Counted from the first letter of the stretch, positions 25,655 to 34,623 are shown. The stretch is 64,000 nt of DNA from Herpetosiphon aurantiacus DSM 785 (GCA_000018565.1 CP000875.1:6029199-6093198); one strand, 5' to 3'. A program made the numbers and translations. The notes: generated by a model from the letters alone, not told the origin.

Positions 25655-26425
25655 TTACAAGGCTTCGTTGGCTAAGCGTTCGATCAGCGAGTGCATTGTT
25701 GGATCAACGTGGGTATGTTGGGCTAAGAACGCGACAATTGCCAAAGCCGAAGCTGGGCTAGCCTGATAGCCTTGCACCCATTGAGCTAAGAGCGGTTTAA
25801 GTTCAGGCAAGCGCTGCTCGATCCGCCGTTCATTGGCAAAAGCATCGCCAGCCGCCAAGCTGAATGTTGGCAAATAATTCAGCAATTCCAAGACCCGATC
25901 AACCGCAAAATGTTGGATAAAACGCTGGGCCGAAAGCCACTCGCCCCGCTGATAGCGGCATAAACCAACATACAAACAGGTCAAGGCTTCGCCTACCAAC
26001 CATTCGGGCTGATGTTGGTTAGGTGCAGGCATTGCCAGTTGGGGCAGCGCAATTGAGGCCTCAACATGCGGCGCTTTCCAGATAATTTGGCCTGGCGCAA
26101 AGGGAATCTTGGGCAATTCAGCTGGCTCAAAAATCGCAAATTCACAGAAAATCTCATCGCTATACAGCAATTTATAGCCATCAACGGTATTTTGGAAGGC
26201 ATAGCTAATTGGCTGAATTGCCGCTAGCCAACCAAGATCATGCATAAAAATTGGCTTTGTGCCTGGTTCGACAATCGCAAAAAAATCCAAATCCGACCAT
26301 TGATCAAGCCGTTCGCGCTCTAAACCGACCGAGCCAAGCCCAATCAGGGCTAAACCATGGCTGCTGCTAGCGAGTGCTTGGCCGATTGCATCAAGCCGCG
26401 CTAAAAGTTGAGTTGGGGTTGGCAT
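25655..26425 (-). CDS. Nucleotidyltransferase-fold protein (aminoglycoside/lincosamide adenylyltransferase-like)
   Basis: 256 residues. The polymerase-beta-type motif is ALIGLGSVGLERERLDQWSDLDFFAIVE (G-S, then D-x-W-S-D-L-D), with a later CEFAIFEP providing the third acidic region. The C-terminal half is helical. Relatives transfer an AMP group to small molecules or proteins; some modify antibiotics. There is no evidence for a specific substrate. It is divergent from the zinc-ribbon membrane protein gene, with a palindrome between them. Confidence 0.75.
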   Translation of the reverse strand: MPTPTQLLARLDAIGQALASSSHGLALIGLGSVGLERERLDQWSDLDFFAIVEPGTKPIFMHDLGWLAAIQPISYAFQNTVDGYKLLYSDEIFCEFAIFEPAELPKIPFAPGQIIWKAPHVEASIALPQLAMPAPNQHQPEWLVGEALTCLYVGLCRYQRGEWLSAQRFIQHFAVDRVLELLNYLPTFSLAAGDAFANERRIEQRLPELKPLLAQWVQGYQASPASALAIVAFLAQHTHVDPTMHSLIERLANEAL

Positions 26426-26514
26426 ACAGCTCCTCGATCAAAAATGTTTAGCCGAATCATACCAAGTCTCAGTCGATTAATGGTAGCCAAAGTCCGCCAT
26501 AAGCCCTATGCAGA

Positions 26515-26535
26515 TTGTGACAGCTTATGACACAA
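26515..26535. promoter_or_regulatory. 21-base palindromic operator candidate between divergent genes
   Basis: TTGTGACA (26515-26522) and TGACACAA (26528-26535) form an imperfect inverted repeat resembling a CRP/FNR-type site. It lies between the nucleotidyltransferase start (26425) and the next gene (26622). Confidence 0.4.
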
Positions 26536-26621
26536 TGCTCCTGTTTAATCGCACAGGGGTTTTTCGGCTACACTACTAGCTCCATCGTGCAAATTAATGT
26601 TAATTTGGAGCAAGGCCCATT

Positions 26622-27314
26622 ATGAGCAATAGCCCAACGTTGTGTGCAACATGTAAGCAAAAACCGCCGTTGTGGGACATGATGTATTGTGCCGAGTGTT
26701 ATCAACGCCAATTGTTTCGCCAGCGACTAGGCCTCTGGGGCTTGTGGATGGTGATTAGTGTGCTCGAAATGCTGCTTAATATTGGCGTTGGGGTGGTGGC
26801 TGTTTCAAGCGAACTAGCCCAAGAAAGCTCTTTGATCAGCCTGATCTTTTCGGGTGTGATGGTGATCAATAGCATTTTGGCACTATGTGTTGGGGTTGCT
26901 CAAACAGCATTAATGAAAAAGAAGATCAAACGCTGGCTGCTTTGGGGGATAGCTGGCGGGCTAGAGGTGCTTTTTTTCTGGATACTGAGCATGCTAGCCT
27001 ATCAGCAATTTGGTCAAGTTGCCCATTTGTTAATTTTCACAATGGCATGTTCAGGCATCTGTTTGGCAATCATTCAATCCTCATTAATGATTGGCCAAGT
27101 GGCACAGCCATGGCGCTGGATTTTGGTCAGTATCGGGTCATGGAGTGTTGCTAGTTTAGCGGCGTTGCTGCTTGAAAATCAATTCGGTGATCCATTGCTG
27201 CAAACCATTTGGGGCCATGCGCTTGGCCGTTTTGTTTATGGGGTTTTCTCTGGTTTAGGCTTTGCGTGGCTACTCACTGATCGTCGTATGTATCAGCCTA
27301 AACAGCAGCTTTAA
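26622..27314 (+). CDS. Membrane protein with N-terminal zinc-ribbon-like cysteines
   Basis: 230 residues. The N terminus has LCATCKQKPPLWDMMYCAECYQRQ, two CxxC pairs that could bind zinc. It is followed by about five hydrophobic spans (LWMVISVLEMLLNIGVGVVAV, LISLIFSGVMVINSILALCVGV, WLLWGIAGGLEVLFFWILSML and others). A GGAGCAAGG ribosome site precedes the ATG. It heads a three-gene unit with the DUF3291 and GNAT genes (gaps of 9 and -1 bases). Function unknown. Confidence 0.7.
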   Translation: MSNSPTLCATCKQKPPLWDMMYCAECYQRQLFRQRLGLWGLWMVISVLEMLLNIGVGVVAVSSELAQESSLISLIFSGVMVINSILALCVGVAQTALMKKKIKRWLLWGIAGGLEVLFFWILSMLAYQQFGQVAHLLIFTMACSGICLAIIQSSLMIGQVAQPWRWILVSIGSWSVASLAALLLENQFGDPLLQTIWGHALGRFVYGVFSGLGFAWLLTDRRMYQPKQQL

Positions 27315-27323
27315 GGAGGGTGT

Positions 27324-27794
27324 ATGGCCGACTATCAGCTTGCCCAACTCAATATTGGCACAATCAAAGCCCCATTAGATACGCCGCTCATGGCTGATTT
27401 TACCAATAATTTGGATCGGATTAACGCCTTGGCTGAGGCTTCTGAAGGTTTTGTTTGGCGCTTGAAAGACGATTCAGGCAATGCCACTGATTATCGCCCA
27501 CTCGACCCGCTAACGATTGTCAATATGTCGGTTTGGCAAGATCTAGACTCGTTGATGCAATATGTCTATAAATCGGAGCATGTGGCAATGATGCGGCGGC
27601 GCAAAGAATGGTTTGAACGTATGGAAACAGCGTTTATGGTATTATGGTGGGTTCCCGCTGGACATGAGCCAAGCGTGGCCGAGGCCTTAGAGCGTTTGGA
27701 GCATTTGCGCAACAACGGCGAAAGCAGCTATGCATTTAGTTTTCGCAAGCCCTTCGCTGCACCGAATAGTATCCAAGTTGTTGAGGCTCAATAA
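27324..27794 (+). CDS. DUF3291 family protein (dimeric alpha-beta barrel)
   Basis: 156 residues, fitting DUF3291: YQLAQLNIGTIKAPLDTPLMADFTNNLDRINALAEASEGFVWRLKDD, then NMSVWQDLDSLMQYVYKSEHVAMMRRRKEWFER and a WWVPAGHEPSVAEALERLEHL end. These relate to antibiotic-biosynthesis-monooxygenase-like barrels and are mostly uncharacterised. An AAGGAGGG ribosome site lies between the previous stop and this ATG. It overlaps the GNAT start by one base (TAATG). Confidence 0.85.
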   Translation: MADYQLAQLNIGTIKAPLDTPLMADFTNNLDRINALAEASEGFVWRLKDDSGNATDYRPLDPLTIVNMSVWQDLDSLMQYVYKSEHVAMMRRRKEWFERMETAFMVLWWVPAGHEPSVAEALERLEHLRNNGESSYAFSFRKPFAAPNSIQVVEAQ

Positions 27795-28267
27795 TGCCAG
27801 AACTTAGCCTACGCCCGATTGAAGCAGCCGATCTAGCCAGCTTTTTCGAGCATCAACAAGATCCGCTGGCAATTCATATGGCTGCCTTTACCGCCAAAGA
27901 TCCCAGCGACTATGCTGCCTTCCAAGCGCATTGGCACAAAATTATGGCTGATGATCGGATCATCAAACGCTCAATTATCTGGGATCAGCAACTGATCGGC
28001 CATATTGCCCAATTTGAACAATTTGGCGAACCAGAATTGACCTATTGGTTGGATCGCGCCTATTGGGGGCGAGGGCTGGCCAGCCAAGCGCTCGAATTAT
28101 TGCTCAACGAAATTGCCACGCGGCCCTTGTTTGCGCGGGTTGTGCAAGATAATCATGGCTCGCTGCGGGTACTGACCAAAGCTGGCTTTCAAATTATCGG
28201 CCAAGATACTGGCTTTGCCAATGGTCGTGGCTGTGACGTGGCCGAATATGTGCTACGGCTTGATTAA
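27794..28267 (+). CDS. GNAT family N-acetyltransferase (RimJ/RimL-like)
   Basis: 157 residues. It starts LSLRPIEAADLASFFEHQQDP. Acetyl-CoA-binding motif A is ELTYWLDRAYWGRGLASQALELLL, motif B is ARVVQDNHGSLRVLTKAGFQIIGQ. This is the layout of acetyltransferases acting on amino groups of proteins or small molecules. It is translationally coupled to the DUF3291 gene. Confidence 0.9.
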   Translation: MPELSLRPIEAADLASFFEHQQDPLAIHMAAFTAKDPSDYAAFQAHWHKIMADDRIIKRSIIWDQQLIGHIAQFEQFGEPELTYWLDRAYWGRGLASQALELLLNEIATRPLFARVVQDNHGSLRVLTKAGFQIIGQDTGFANGRGCDVAEYVLRLD

Positions 28268-28314
28268 TCATCGTTCGGGTTGGAAGAGTGTTCTTATTTT
28301 AGGAGGATAACGCA

Positions 28315-28824
28315 ATGTCTCAACCACAAATGCCACCCCAAGGCAGTTTTCAATTGCCACCACATTCAAATTACCCAGGCACACCCACCAATCAGCAAGC
28401 TGGCGGCAGCAAAGCCAAAGCACTCTTGATTGGTTTGGGTGCAGTCGTTTTAGGCGCGATTGTTTGGGGTTTGTTGGCCTATTTCACCGAACGAATTTTC
28501 GTGTATGTGGCAATTTTGATTGGCGTGGGGATTTCCTATGCCATGATTTCGCCGCTGCGGAAGCCTGTTGCTAAACCTGTCCTCTTTTCTTTGGTGATTC
28601 CAGCAATTTTGTTTACCTTGCTCTCGTTGGAACTGGGTAATCTGATTACGATTATCATCTTCTTACGGCGCGAGATCGATATACCCTTAGGCGAAGCCAT
28701 TTCATATTCACTTGAGGCGTTTTTCAGTGCCGAATGGTTGAAAAGCCAAGATCACATCTTGACTATCGTATTTGGAGTATTGGGAGCTGGATATGGCTTC
28801 TACAATATGCTGAAACGTTCGTAA
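28315..28824 (+). CDS. Small membrane protein with Pro/Gln-rich N terminus
   Basis: 169 residues; not recognised. A disordered head, SQPQMPPQGSFQLPPHSNYPG, is followed by about four hydrophobic segments (KALLIGLGAVVLGAIVWGLLAYF, IFVYVAILIGVGISYAM, PVLFSLVIPAILFTLLSLELG, ILTIVFGVLGAGYGFYNML). An AGGAGG ribosome site precedes the ATG. A CCCTCACCCC repeat begins 5 bases after the stop. Confidence 0.65.
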   Translation: MSQPQMPPQGSFQLPPHSNYPGTPTNQQAGGSKAKALLIGLGAVVLGAIVWGLLAYFTERIFVYVAILIGVGISYAMISPLRKPVAKPVLFSLVIPAILFTLLSLELGNLITIIIFLRREIDIPLGEAISYSLEAFFSAEWLKSQDHILTIVFGVLGAGYGFYNMLKRS

Positions 28825-28828
28825 AATT

Positions 28829-28928
28829 CCCTCACCCCCTGATCTCCTCTCCCGCCCAGCGAGCAAGGGGGAAAATGAGATCAAAAAGCCCCTCTCCCGC
28901 CGCAGTGGGAGAGGGGTTGGTGTGAGGG
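28829..28928. repeat. Dispersed CCCTCACCCC palindromic repeat
   Basis: Left arm CCCTCACCCCC (28829-28839), right arm GTGAGGG (28922-28928), and an inner hairpin from CCCCTCTCCC and GGGAGAGGGG. It fills the space between two convergent genes. Confidence 0.75.
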
Positions 28929-28934
28929 AAGGAA

Positions 28935-30752
28935 TTATTGATTGCCCAGCAATTGTTCTAGGCGATCAACATAGCTGGCCAGCACGCGGAAGGCGGCTTC
29001 AACTGGCTCGGCGGAAGTCATATCGACCCCAGCCAATTTCAGCGCATCCAATGGTGCTAACGAGCTACCAGCACTCAAGAAGGCCAAATAGTTGGCTTGG
29101 GCATCGGGCTTGCCCGCCAATACCCCCTCGGCCAACGCATGAGCGGCGGCAATCCCCGTGGCATATTGATAGACATAGAAGTTGGCATACATATGGCCCG
29201 AGAAGGTTGCCCAGGTAATCCCCATACGATCAGCATCGGGCACAACTTCCTCGCCATAGCCTTCACGGAACAGATCGAACATGATGCCGTTGAGGGTTGC
29301 AGCGGTTAATGGTTCGCCACGCTGACCACGCTCGTGGATTTCTAGCTCAAATTGGGCCAAAATTGGCATGATGAAGAAATAGCGATGGAAATTGCTCATG
29401 GCTTCTTCGATCAAGGCAATTTGGAAATCGGGGTCTTGGTTGGTATTAAACAGGTGGTTGCGAACTAGAGCTTGATTGAAGTTTGAAGCTACTTCGGCCA
29501 CAAACAAACCATAGTTGCTATAAATTGTTGGCTGGTTTTGCCAGGTCAAATACGAGTGCATCGAGTGACCAAGCTCGTGGGCCAAGGTGCTCATCCCAAA
29601 AATATCGTTGTTGTAGTTCATCAAGATATAAGGTGGCGTGCCCTTCCAACCACTCGAAAATGCCCCAGCACTCTTGCCTTTGTTAGGGTAAATATCAACC
29701 CAGCGATCTTCTAACAGGCCACGTTTGGCCACGCTGGTGTAGCCTTCGCCCAACGGCTGCATCCCCGTAATAATCCAATCGACGGCTTCAGTGTAAGGGA
29801 TTTCAAGCTTTTTGGTGGTTAATGGCGCTTTGATGTCGTAGACATGCAATTGATCATAGCCCAAGGCTTGACGGCGTAAGCGCCAGTAGCGATGCCAAGT
29901 TGGGTAGTTTTTGCGCACCGTGGCAACCAATTGATGAAAGACATCGGTTGGGATGTTGTTTTCGCCAAGGGCGGCGGCTAAAGCTGAGCTATAGTTGCGC
30001 ACGCGAGCATTGAAGACATGCTGCTTGACACAAGTCGCCAAACAATTGGCCATGGTATTTTTGTTGGCCAGATGGGCATCGCTGTAGTTTTCAAAGGCTG
30101 TGCGGCGCACCTCCCGATCAGGGTCGGTGACCAACAGGCCAATTGTGCCTTGAGTTAGCTCTAATTCAAGCCCATTCGTGCTATGGGCTGCGGGATAGGC
30201 CAAATCAGCATCGGTCAAAATGCGATGGGTTGAACTGGCAGAATCGAACGCATCGCTGACCAAGCCCAATACTTGTTCAACTTCGGCTGAACGCACATGA
30301 GCTTGCCGCCGCTCAACATCATGAAAATATTGACCATAGCGAGCCAAATCGGCGTTTTCGGCTTGCCATTGCTTGAGCGTTGCAAAGCCAATCGCAATAA
30401 TTTCTGGCTCGATAAACGCCGAGCTAGCCATGGTGCGCGAATAAACCCCCAACACCCGATCCATTTTGGCTTTGGCTACTTGGTCGGTGGTATCGACGCT
30501 ATAAAACAGGCTGGCATAAATATAGAGCTTGCCAACCCGCTCGTTAAGCTGATCGGAATAATTCAGCGCGGCTAAAAGCGTTGCTGGGCCTTCAGCCAAA
30601 CGGCCTTGGTATTGCTCGATGTCGGCGATCGATTGGGCATAGGCATCAAGTGCTTGTTCCCATTCAGCATCAGAAGCGAAAACTTTGGTTGCATCCCAAG
30701 TATCGGCGAGGGCTACTTCCTGACGGCTTGGCACTGTTGCGGCGGTTGTCAT
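28935..30752 (-). CDS. pepF: Oligoendopeptidase F (M3B metallopeptidase)
   Basis: 605 residues, full length for the family. The zinc site is TLAHELGHSMHSYL (HExxH) with the third ligand in VAEVASNFNQAL. PepF cleaves peptides of roughly 7-17 residues in the cytoplasm during protein turnover. The tail (GVDMTSAEPVEAAFRVLASYVDRLEQLL) is typical. It is monocistronic or last in a leftward unit with the 251-aa gene and ruvC upstream. Confidence 0.95.
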   Translation of the reverse strand: MTTAATVPSRQEVALADTWDATKVFASDAEWEQALDAYAQSIADIEQYQGRLAEGPATLLAALNYSDQLNERVGKLYIYASLFYSVDTTDQVAKAKMDRVLGVYSRTMASSAFIEPEIIAIGFATLKQWQAENADLARYGQYFHDVERRQAHVRSAEVEQVLGLVSDAFDSASSTHRILTDADLAYPAAHSTNGLELELTQGTIGLLVTDPDREVRRTAFENYSDAHLANKNTMANCLATCVKQHVFNARVRNYSSALAAALGENNIPTDVFHQLVATVRKNYPTWHRYWRLRRQALGYDQLHVYDIKAPLTTKKLEIPYTEAVDWIITGMQPLGEGYTSVAKRGLLEDRWVDIYPNKGKSAGAFSSGWKGTPPYILMNYNNDIFGMSTLAHELGHSMHSYLTWQNQPTIYSNYGLFVAEVASNFNQALVRNHLFNTNQDPDFQIALIEEAMSNFHRYFFIMPILAQFELEIHERGQRGEPLTAATLNGIMFDLFREGYGEEVVPDADRMGITWATFSGHMYANFYVYQYATGIAAAHALAEGVLAGKPDAQANYLAFLSAGSSLAPLDALKLAGVDMTSAEPVEAAFRVLASYVDRLEQLLGNQ

Positions 30753-30795
30753 TCCAAAACTCCTTCAACACACAGGCTATTGCAATTGGCAACGA

Positions 30796-31551
30796 TTATT
30801 CATCGTCATCATCAAAATCATCGTGATCATCGCCAAAATCATCCTCAATGTCACCGTTCGCAGGGCGGAGATTCAGGCGATGCAAAAGGCGCACGGCGAG
30901 CGGCCAGCCAGCCGCCGAAAAGTGCATTGTTTGTTTGTCGTGGCTCTCGGCCAACAATTCAAGCATTGTGCGATAGGCAGGCGGCAAGCTAAATTCGACT
31001 GGCAAGCTGTAGCTGCCATCAGCATTAGCAGTGTTATCAATTTCAATATCAGCTTCGTAGGTGGCGTGAGCATAGCCCAACAACAGCGCCGTATCTTCCT
31101 TGATCGGAGTCAATTGGGGCGTGCCATTGGGTAGGCGCTCAATCCGAAAATAATCGCCACTGGTGCGCGAACGCCGCCGTCGGGCTACGCGATGTTCTTC
31201 AAAGGCCACAAACAAGCGCGAGCCATTGGTTTGAGCTTCAACTGCTTGCCATGTCAAAGTATCGCTATCAAAGTGAAACCATTGATCGCGTGCGCCAGTT
31301 TCAATTTGCAACAAATTGCCTGGAGCCTCGACCGTCGGCAATTCTGTCAAACGATCGATTTTATCTTTGAGCGTAACCACGCGATAGTTGCGAGTGCGCA
31401 AACGGGCAATTAAGCCTTGACCACGCACCGAGGTTAGGGTAAACGAATGCCCATTGACCGTGCCCTCACCACGCAAAATCGGAATCATGGCGGTATCTGC
31501 AATTAAAAAGGTATTAACTCTGACTTCTTCAAGATCTGGCCGACGAACCAT
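30796..31551 (-). CDS. Unknown 251-residue protein with acidic tail, coupled to ruvC
   Basis: I do not recognise a family. It is predicted soluble, with beta-rich sequence (TAMIPILRGEGTVNGHSFTLTSVRGQGLIARL), a basic patch VARRRRSRTSG, and a highly acidic C-terminal tail made of Asp/Glu. The start at 31551 directly follows the ruvC stop (31552), so the two are translationally coupled, suggesting a shared role in DNA repair or recombination. The acidic tail could mimic DNA or bind basic partners; that is speculation. Confidence 0.7.
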   Translation of the reverse strand: MVRRPDLEEVRVNTFLIADTAMIPILRGEGTVNGHSFTLTSVRGQGLIARLRTRNYRVVTLKDKIDRLTELPTVEAPGNLLQIETGARDQWFHFDSDTLTWQAVEAQTNGSRLFVAFEEHRVARRRRSRTSGDYFRIERLPNGTPQLTPIKEDTALLLGYAHATYEADIEIDNTANADGSYSLPVEFSLPPAYRTMLELLAESHDKQTMHFSAAGWPLAVRLLHRLNLRPANGDIEDDFGDDHDDFDDDDE

Positions 31552-32049
31552 CTAGGAATCCTCCTGAATGCGGTTAAGATACGGTGCTGCGTAGGCATGG
31601 CACATGGCAACGGCAAGGGCATCAGCGGCATCATCGGGCTTGGGAATATGATCCAAATTCAGGGTCATTTGCACCAGATGTTGCATTTGCTGTTTGTCGG
31701 CGTTGCCATATCCGACCACGGCCTGTTTCACAGACAACGGTTTATATTCAAAAATTGGCAATTTGGCTTGGCGCAAGGCCAACAAGGCCACCCCACGCGC
31801 ATGGCTCACGGCCATCGCAGTTGTTACATTTTTGGCAAAAAACAATTCTTCAACTGCGGCAACGCTAGGCCGATAGTGCTCCAACACATGGGCTAAATCA
31901 TTGTAAATGCTCACCAAGCGATCGGGCAGCGGCTGTTTGGCGGGCGTGGTAAACGCGCCATAGGCAACCATGGTCAAATCGCTGCCATCGGCATCAATAA
32001 TGCCCCAACCCATAATTGCCGTGCCTGGATCGATCCCGATAATCCGCAT
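31552..32049 (-). CDS. ruvC: Crossover junction endodeoxyribonuclease RuvC
   Basis: 165 residues. It resolves Holliday junctions made during recombination. Catalytic acids are Asp7 (MRIIGIDPGT), Glu67/68 (AAVEELFFAKN) and Asp140/143 (KPDDAADALAVAMCHA). The family segment GYGNADKQQMQHLV is present. ruvA and ruvB are not adjacent, unlike many bacteria; the neighbour is the coupled 251-aa gene. Confidence 0.96.
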   Translation of the reverse strand: MRIIGIDPGTAIMGWGIIDADGSDLTMVAYGAFTTPAKQPLPDRLVSIYNDLAHVLEHYRPSVAAVEELFFAKNVTTAMAVSHARGVALLALRQAKLPIFEYKPLSVKQAVVGYGNADKQQMQHLVQMTLNLDHIPKPDDAADALAVAMCHAYAAPYLNRIQEDS

Positions 32050-32095
32050 TGCTGATCCTCAATGATTATGCTGATTGCATTATAACGGCTTTCGC

Positions 32096-33247
32096 TTATT
32101 CGGCACGCCCGCGGTCGCTATCGCCGTAGCCAGTCAATTCAACATAGCCAAAACCTGTCACGCTGCCGTTGATTGCGACTGAACCTTCCCAGTAGCGCAC
32201 GGTTAATGGCAGTTCTTGGTTGGCAAGTTGCGGTGTAATCGTCAATTCAAGCTGCTCGCTGGGCAAACTCAAGCGCCATTGGGCGGGATATTGTGTCCCT
32301 TGATCGCTTTGCCATTGCTGCAATACCTCTAGCTTGATGCTATCCCGCTCAATCTTGCGCGTTGTACCATCGGCTAAAGTTAATGTGCCCGTTGAATAGG
32401 GGCTAATCGAGCCATCAGCGTTTCGAATATTGAAGTAGGTTATTTCGCGTTGATCATCAAGCTGGATCGAGAACCAATCCCAGCCCACCGCCTGATCTTC
32501 GAGCGCACTTGTACCCCATTCGTGATCCATCCAAGTCTTGCCAGTAACTGCAATCTCGCGACCATCAATTTGCAATGTACCAGTCGTAGTCATGTTGGTC
32601 AGCGAATAGTAATAGGATGCGTTGCCAAGCTCAGCACCTTTTTGGCTCAAGCCGCGATCGCCTTGCAAGGTTGGGATTTTGCTCGATTGCAGGGTTAAAT
32701 CGAGTTTGACTGGGGCTTGCTTTGCCCGTAGTTGCATGGTCATGCCTTCGAGGCCGCTGCCAAGCGCTTGCCAATCCTCGACAAAAACCTTGAATGGATC
32801 GCCCGTCGCATTGGCAAGTTGGGGGTTACCACGCATAAAGCGTTCAAAGGCATAAAAACGCTGATTCGCCACATCGGTCAAGGCAAAGTGGGCCATATAA
32901 ATATCGCTAGTGGCCAAGCTAGCGGTGCGGCTAATTACTTGGTCGGTGGCGGCAGAACGAAAAAAGGTCAATTGAAAGCCAAAACGCTGGCCATCAGCAC
33001 TCGCCAAATTGCCAGTGTAATACCACCATTCAGTGCGATAGCCTGGGTGCGAGCCATGATCGGCGGGAAACTCAAATGGGCGTGGCTCGGTTGCTCGCCG
33101 ATAATTGCCTTGACTAGCTTGATTGAGCATACCAACCGCACTAATCGAGGCTTGAATTTGGGTTTGGGTTGGTTGCAACACCCACCAAGTAGCGCCGCCA
33201 AGCAAGCCAACAATCACCAATATAGTTAATATCAAACGTATTCGCAT
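32096..33247 (-). CDS. Secreted lipocalin-like AttH/CrtC-type protein
   Basis: 383 residues from ATG 33247 (MRIRLILTILVIVGLLGGATWWVL), chosen because AAGGAG lies just upstream; a TTG at 33271 would bury that site. The N terminus is a membrane anchor or uncleaved signal. The two-lipocalin-like-domain family is shown by EFPADHGSHPGYRTEWWYYTGNL, FGFQLTFFR, GKTWMDHEWGTSAL and GFGYVELTGYG. Relatives include carotenoid 1,2-hydratase CrtC and AttH. A hydratase role is possible for a carotenoid-producing filament, but no carotenoid genes are adjacent. Confidence 0.85.
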   Translation of the reverse strand: MRIRLILTILVIVGLLGGATWWVLQPTQTQIQASISAVGMLNQASQGNYRRATEPRPFEFPADHGSHPGYRTEWWYYTGNLASADGQRFGFQLTFFRSAATDQVISRTASLATSDIYMAHFALTDVANQRFYAFERFMRGNPQLANATGDPFKVFVEDWQALGSGLEGMTMQLRAKQAPVKLDLTLQSSKIPTLQGDRGLSQKGAELGNASYYYSLTNMTTTGTLQIDGREIAVTGKTWMDHEWGTSALEDQAVGWDWFSIQLDDQREITYFNIRNADGSISPYSTGTLTLADGTTRKIERDSIKLEVLQQWQSDQGTQYPAQWRLSLPSEQLELTITPQLANQELPLTVRYWEGSVAINGSVTGFGYVELTGYGDSDRGRAE

Positions 33248-33272
33248 ACGAAAACTCCTTGAAAACAGCAAC

Positions 33273-33295
33273 GCATCCAGTCCAATGCTGGATGC
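33273..33295 (-). terminator. Hairpin downstream of the tandem membrane-protein array
   Basis: GCATCCAG (33273-33280) pairs with CTGGATGC (33288-33295), loop 7. It lies 32 bases beyond the last array gene. It lacks a good T tract. Confidence 0.35.
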
Positions 33296-33326
33296 GGCTC
33301 ATAGCAATCGTATCACGAAAATCGGC

Positions 33327-33914
33327 TTAAAAGAGCCAATACAACAACAATATTGCCAAGAAACTAATGCCAACAAATACCCCGATGATTCGGCGTTCAA
33401 TTTTGGGAGTAGCGTTAAAATCAAACGGCACTTGATATTCATTGGTCGCTGGTACATGGTGCAGAATCAACGGCCAAAGCTTGGTGATCTTATTCCAATG
33501 CAGCGGATTGATAATCACAATCTCATCACGTAGATTGGCACTGGCGAATCTGCGTAGATTTGGCTCTGGCAAATTGGCATAGGGTTGGCGTAAAATCAGA
33601 TAGGGCATGGCGATACCCATCCCCCCTTGCAATGTCCCAACTCCAGCAACATGGACCCAATCAATCGTCACTGGTTTGCCTGAATGTTTGATAATCAAAC
33701 TCTGCTCAGTTACACGGATAAACTGATTCAAGCCACGCGCAGCCCATACAATCCATCCAACAAACACCAATAGAGCAGGGCTGAAATCAACATTTGGGGT
33801 TGTTAGTGCTTGAATCATTGCATTGATAATCACGCCACTTGCCAGCACTAAAAAAACCAGGTTTGCCCCCCAATACCGTGGGCGAATGGTTAATAAATAT
33901 TGTTGCCTTGTCAA
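33327..33914 (-). CDS. Tandem membrane protein A (PH-like architecture)
   Basis: 195 residues, unknown function. Two N-terminal hydrophobic segments (GANLVFLVLASGVIINAMI, ALLVFVGWIVWAARGL) are followed by a beta-rich core, IRVTEQSLIIKHSGKPVTIDWVHVAGVGTL, and one C-terminal span (IIGVFVGISFLAILLLYWLF). The core pattern (residue that follows 'D/Q-x-G/S-L', then 'W-x-x-I/V') is shared with the three upstream genes. It starts at TTG 33914, only AAT after the in-frame TAG of gene B, with no ATG available before residue 30. Confidence 0.65.
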   Translation of the reverse strand: MTRQQYLLTIRPRYWGANLVFLVLASGVIINAMIQALTTPNVDFSPALLVFVGWIVWAARGLNQFIRVTEQSLIIKHSGKPVTIDWVHVAGVGTLQGGMGIAMPYLILRQPYANLPEPNLRRFASANLRDEIVIINPLHWNKITKLWPLILHHVPATNEYQVPFDFNATPKIERRIIGVFVGISFLAILLLYWLF

Positions 33915-33917
33915 ATT

Positions 33918-34481
33918 CTAGCCCCAAATAATAATAATTGGAATAAGAATTACTCCATACACAAGCACTTGTTTGATAAAGCTTGATAAACTAAACGTAA
34001 ATGGCACAATTAAAGCTTTATTTGCTATTGATGGCATTTTTTGCTCAGCTAGCAGCTTGATTTGCTCATAATTATCCCATTCGTTTAAAAGCAATACCCG
34101 TCGATTATATGGTTTTGGCACAATTGAAGGGTAGAGCGCATCTAATAACTGGACATCACGATCAAAAAGAATATATTCGATTGGCCGATTGAAAAACATA
34201 AAATATTGGATAGCAGAAATATCCTTCCATTCGGCAGTTCTGCTGGGATTGAACAATCTTTTGACTGTAATTCCTTGATCGTCAATAATTAACTCTCTGC
34301 GGTAGTCACTGATTGCCCCGTAGAAATATAGTATACCCATAATGACAAAAAATACTGGAAATCTTTTCATATCAAAGATTACTTTAAATATGATTGGAAT
34401 GGCAATCATTATATATTCGGAAAATAACATTATGAATAATTGTCGCTTGTAATTACGTGCTCTGAAGATAATTGGTTGCAT
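33918..34481 (-). CDS. Tandem membrane protein B (AT-rich)
   Basis: 187 residues; not recognised by name. It has the same layout as its neighbours: N-terminal spans (LFIMLFSEYIMIAIPIIFKVIF, VFFVIMGILYFYGAI), core ELIIDDQGITVKRLFNPSRTAEWKDISAIQYF, and a C-terminal span (VLVYGVILIPIIIIWG). AAGGAA precedes its ATG. Codon choice is markedly AT-rich (ATA, AAT, TTA) compared with the rest of the window, hinting at different ancestry. The C-terminal half resembles STM3941/PH-like membrane proteins only in outline. Confidence 0.65.
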   Translation of the reverse strand: MQPIIFRARNYKRQLFIMLFSEYIMIAIPIIFKVIFDMKRFPVFFVIMGILYFYGAISDYRRELIIDDQGITVKRLFNPSRTAEWKDISAIQYFMFFNRPIEYILFDRDVQLLDALYPSIVPKPYNRRVLLLNEWDNYEQIKLLAEQKMPSIANKALIVPFTFSLSSFIKQVLVYGVILIPIIIIWG

Positions 34482-34623
34482 TTATTTAATTCCTTGTCAA
34501 TCTAATAATAAGTGAAATATAGTATAGGCTTAGCCGTTGCTATGGAATATTATACTTAGCAACTGTATACTTAGATACTACACAGGAAGTTCTTTAAAAG
34601 TTACAATTACTACCGCTAACAAT

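Noticed and set aside
2865-28928. CRISPR-like array from recurring repeats
   Set aside because: Copies are kilobases apart, palindromic and lack regular spacers.
28922-29266. Plus-strand Arg/His-rich frames opposite pepF
   Set aside because: They are shadows of the well-supported oligoendopeptidase F gene.
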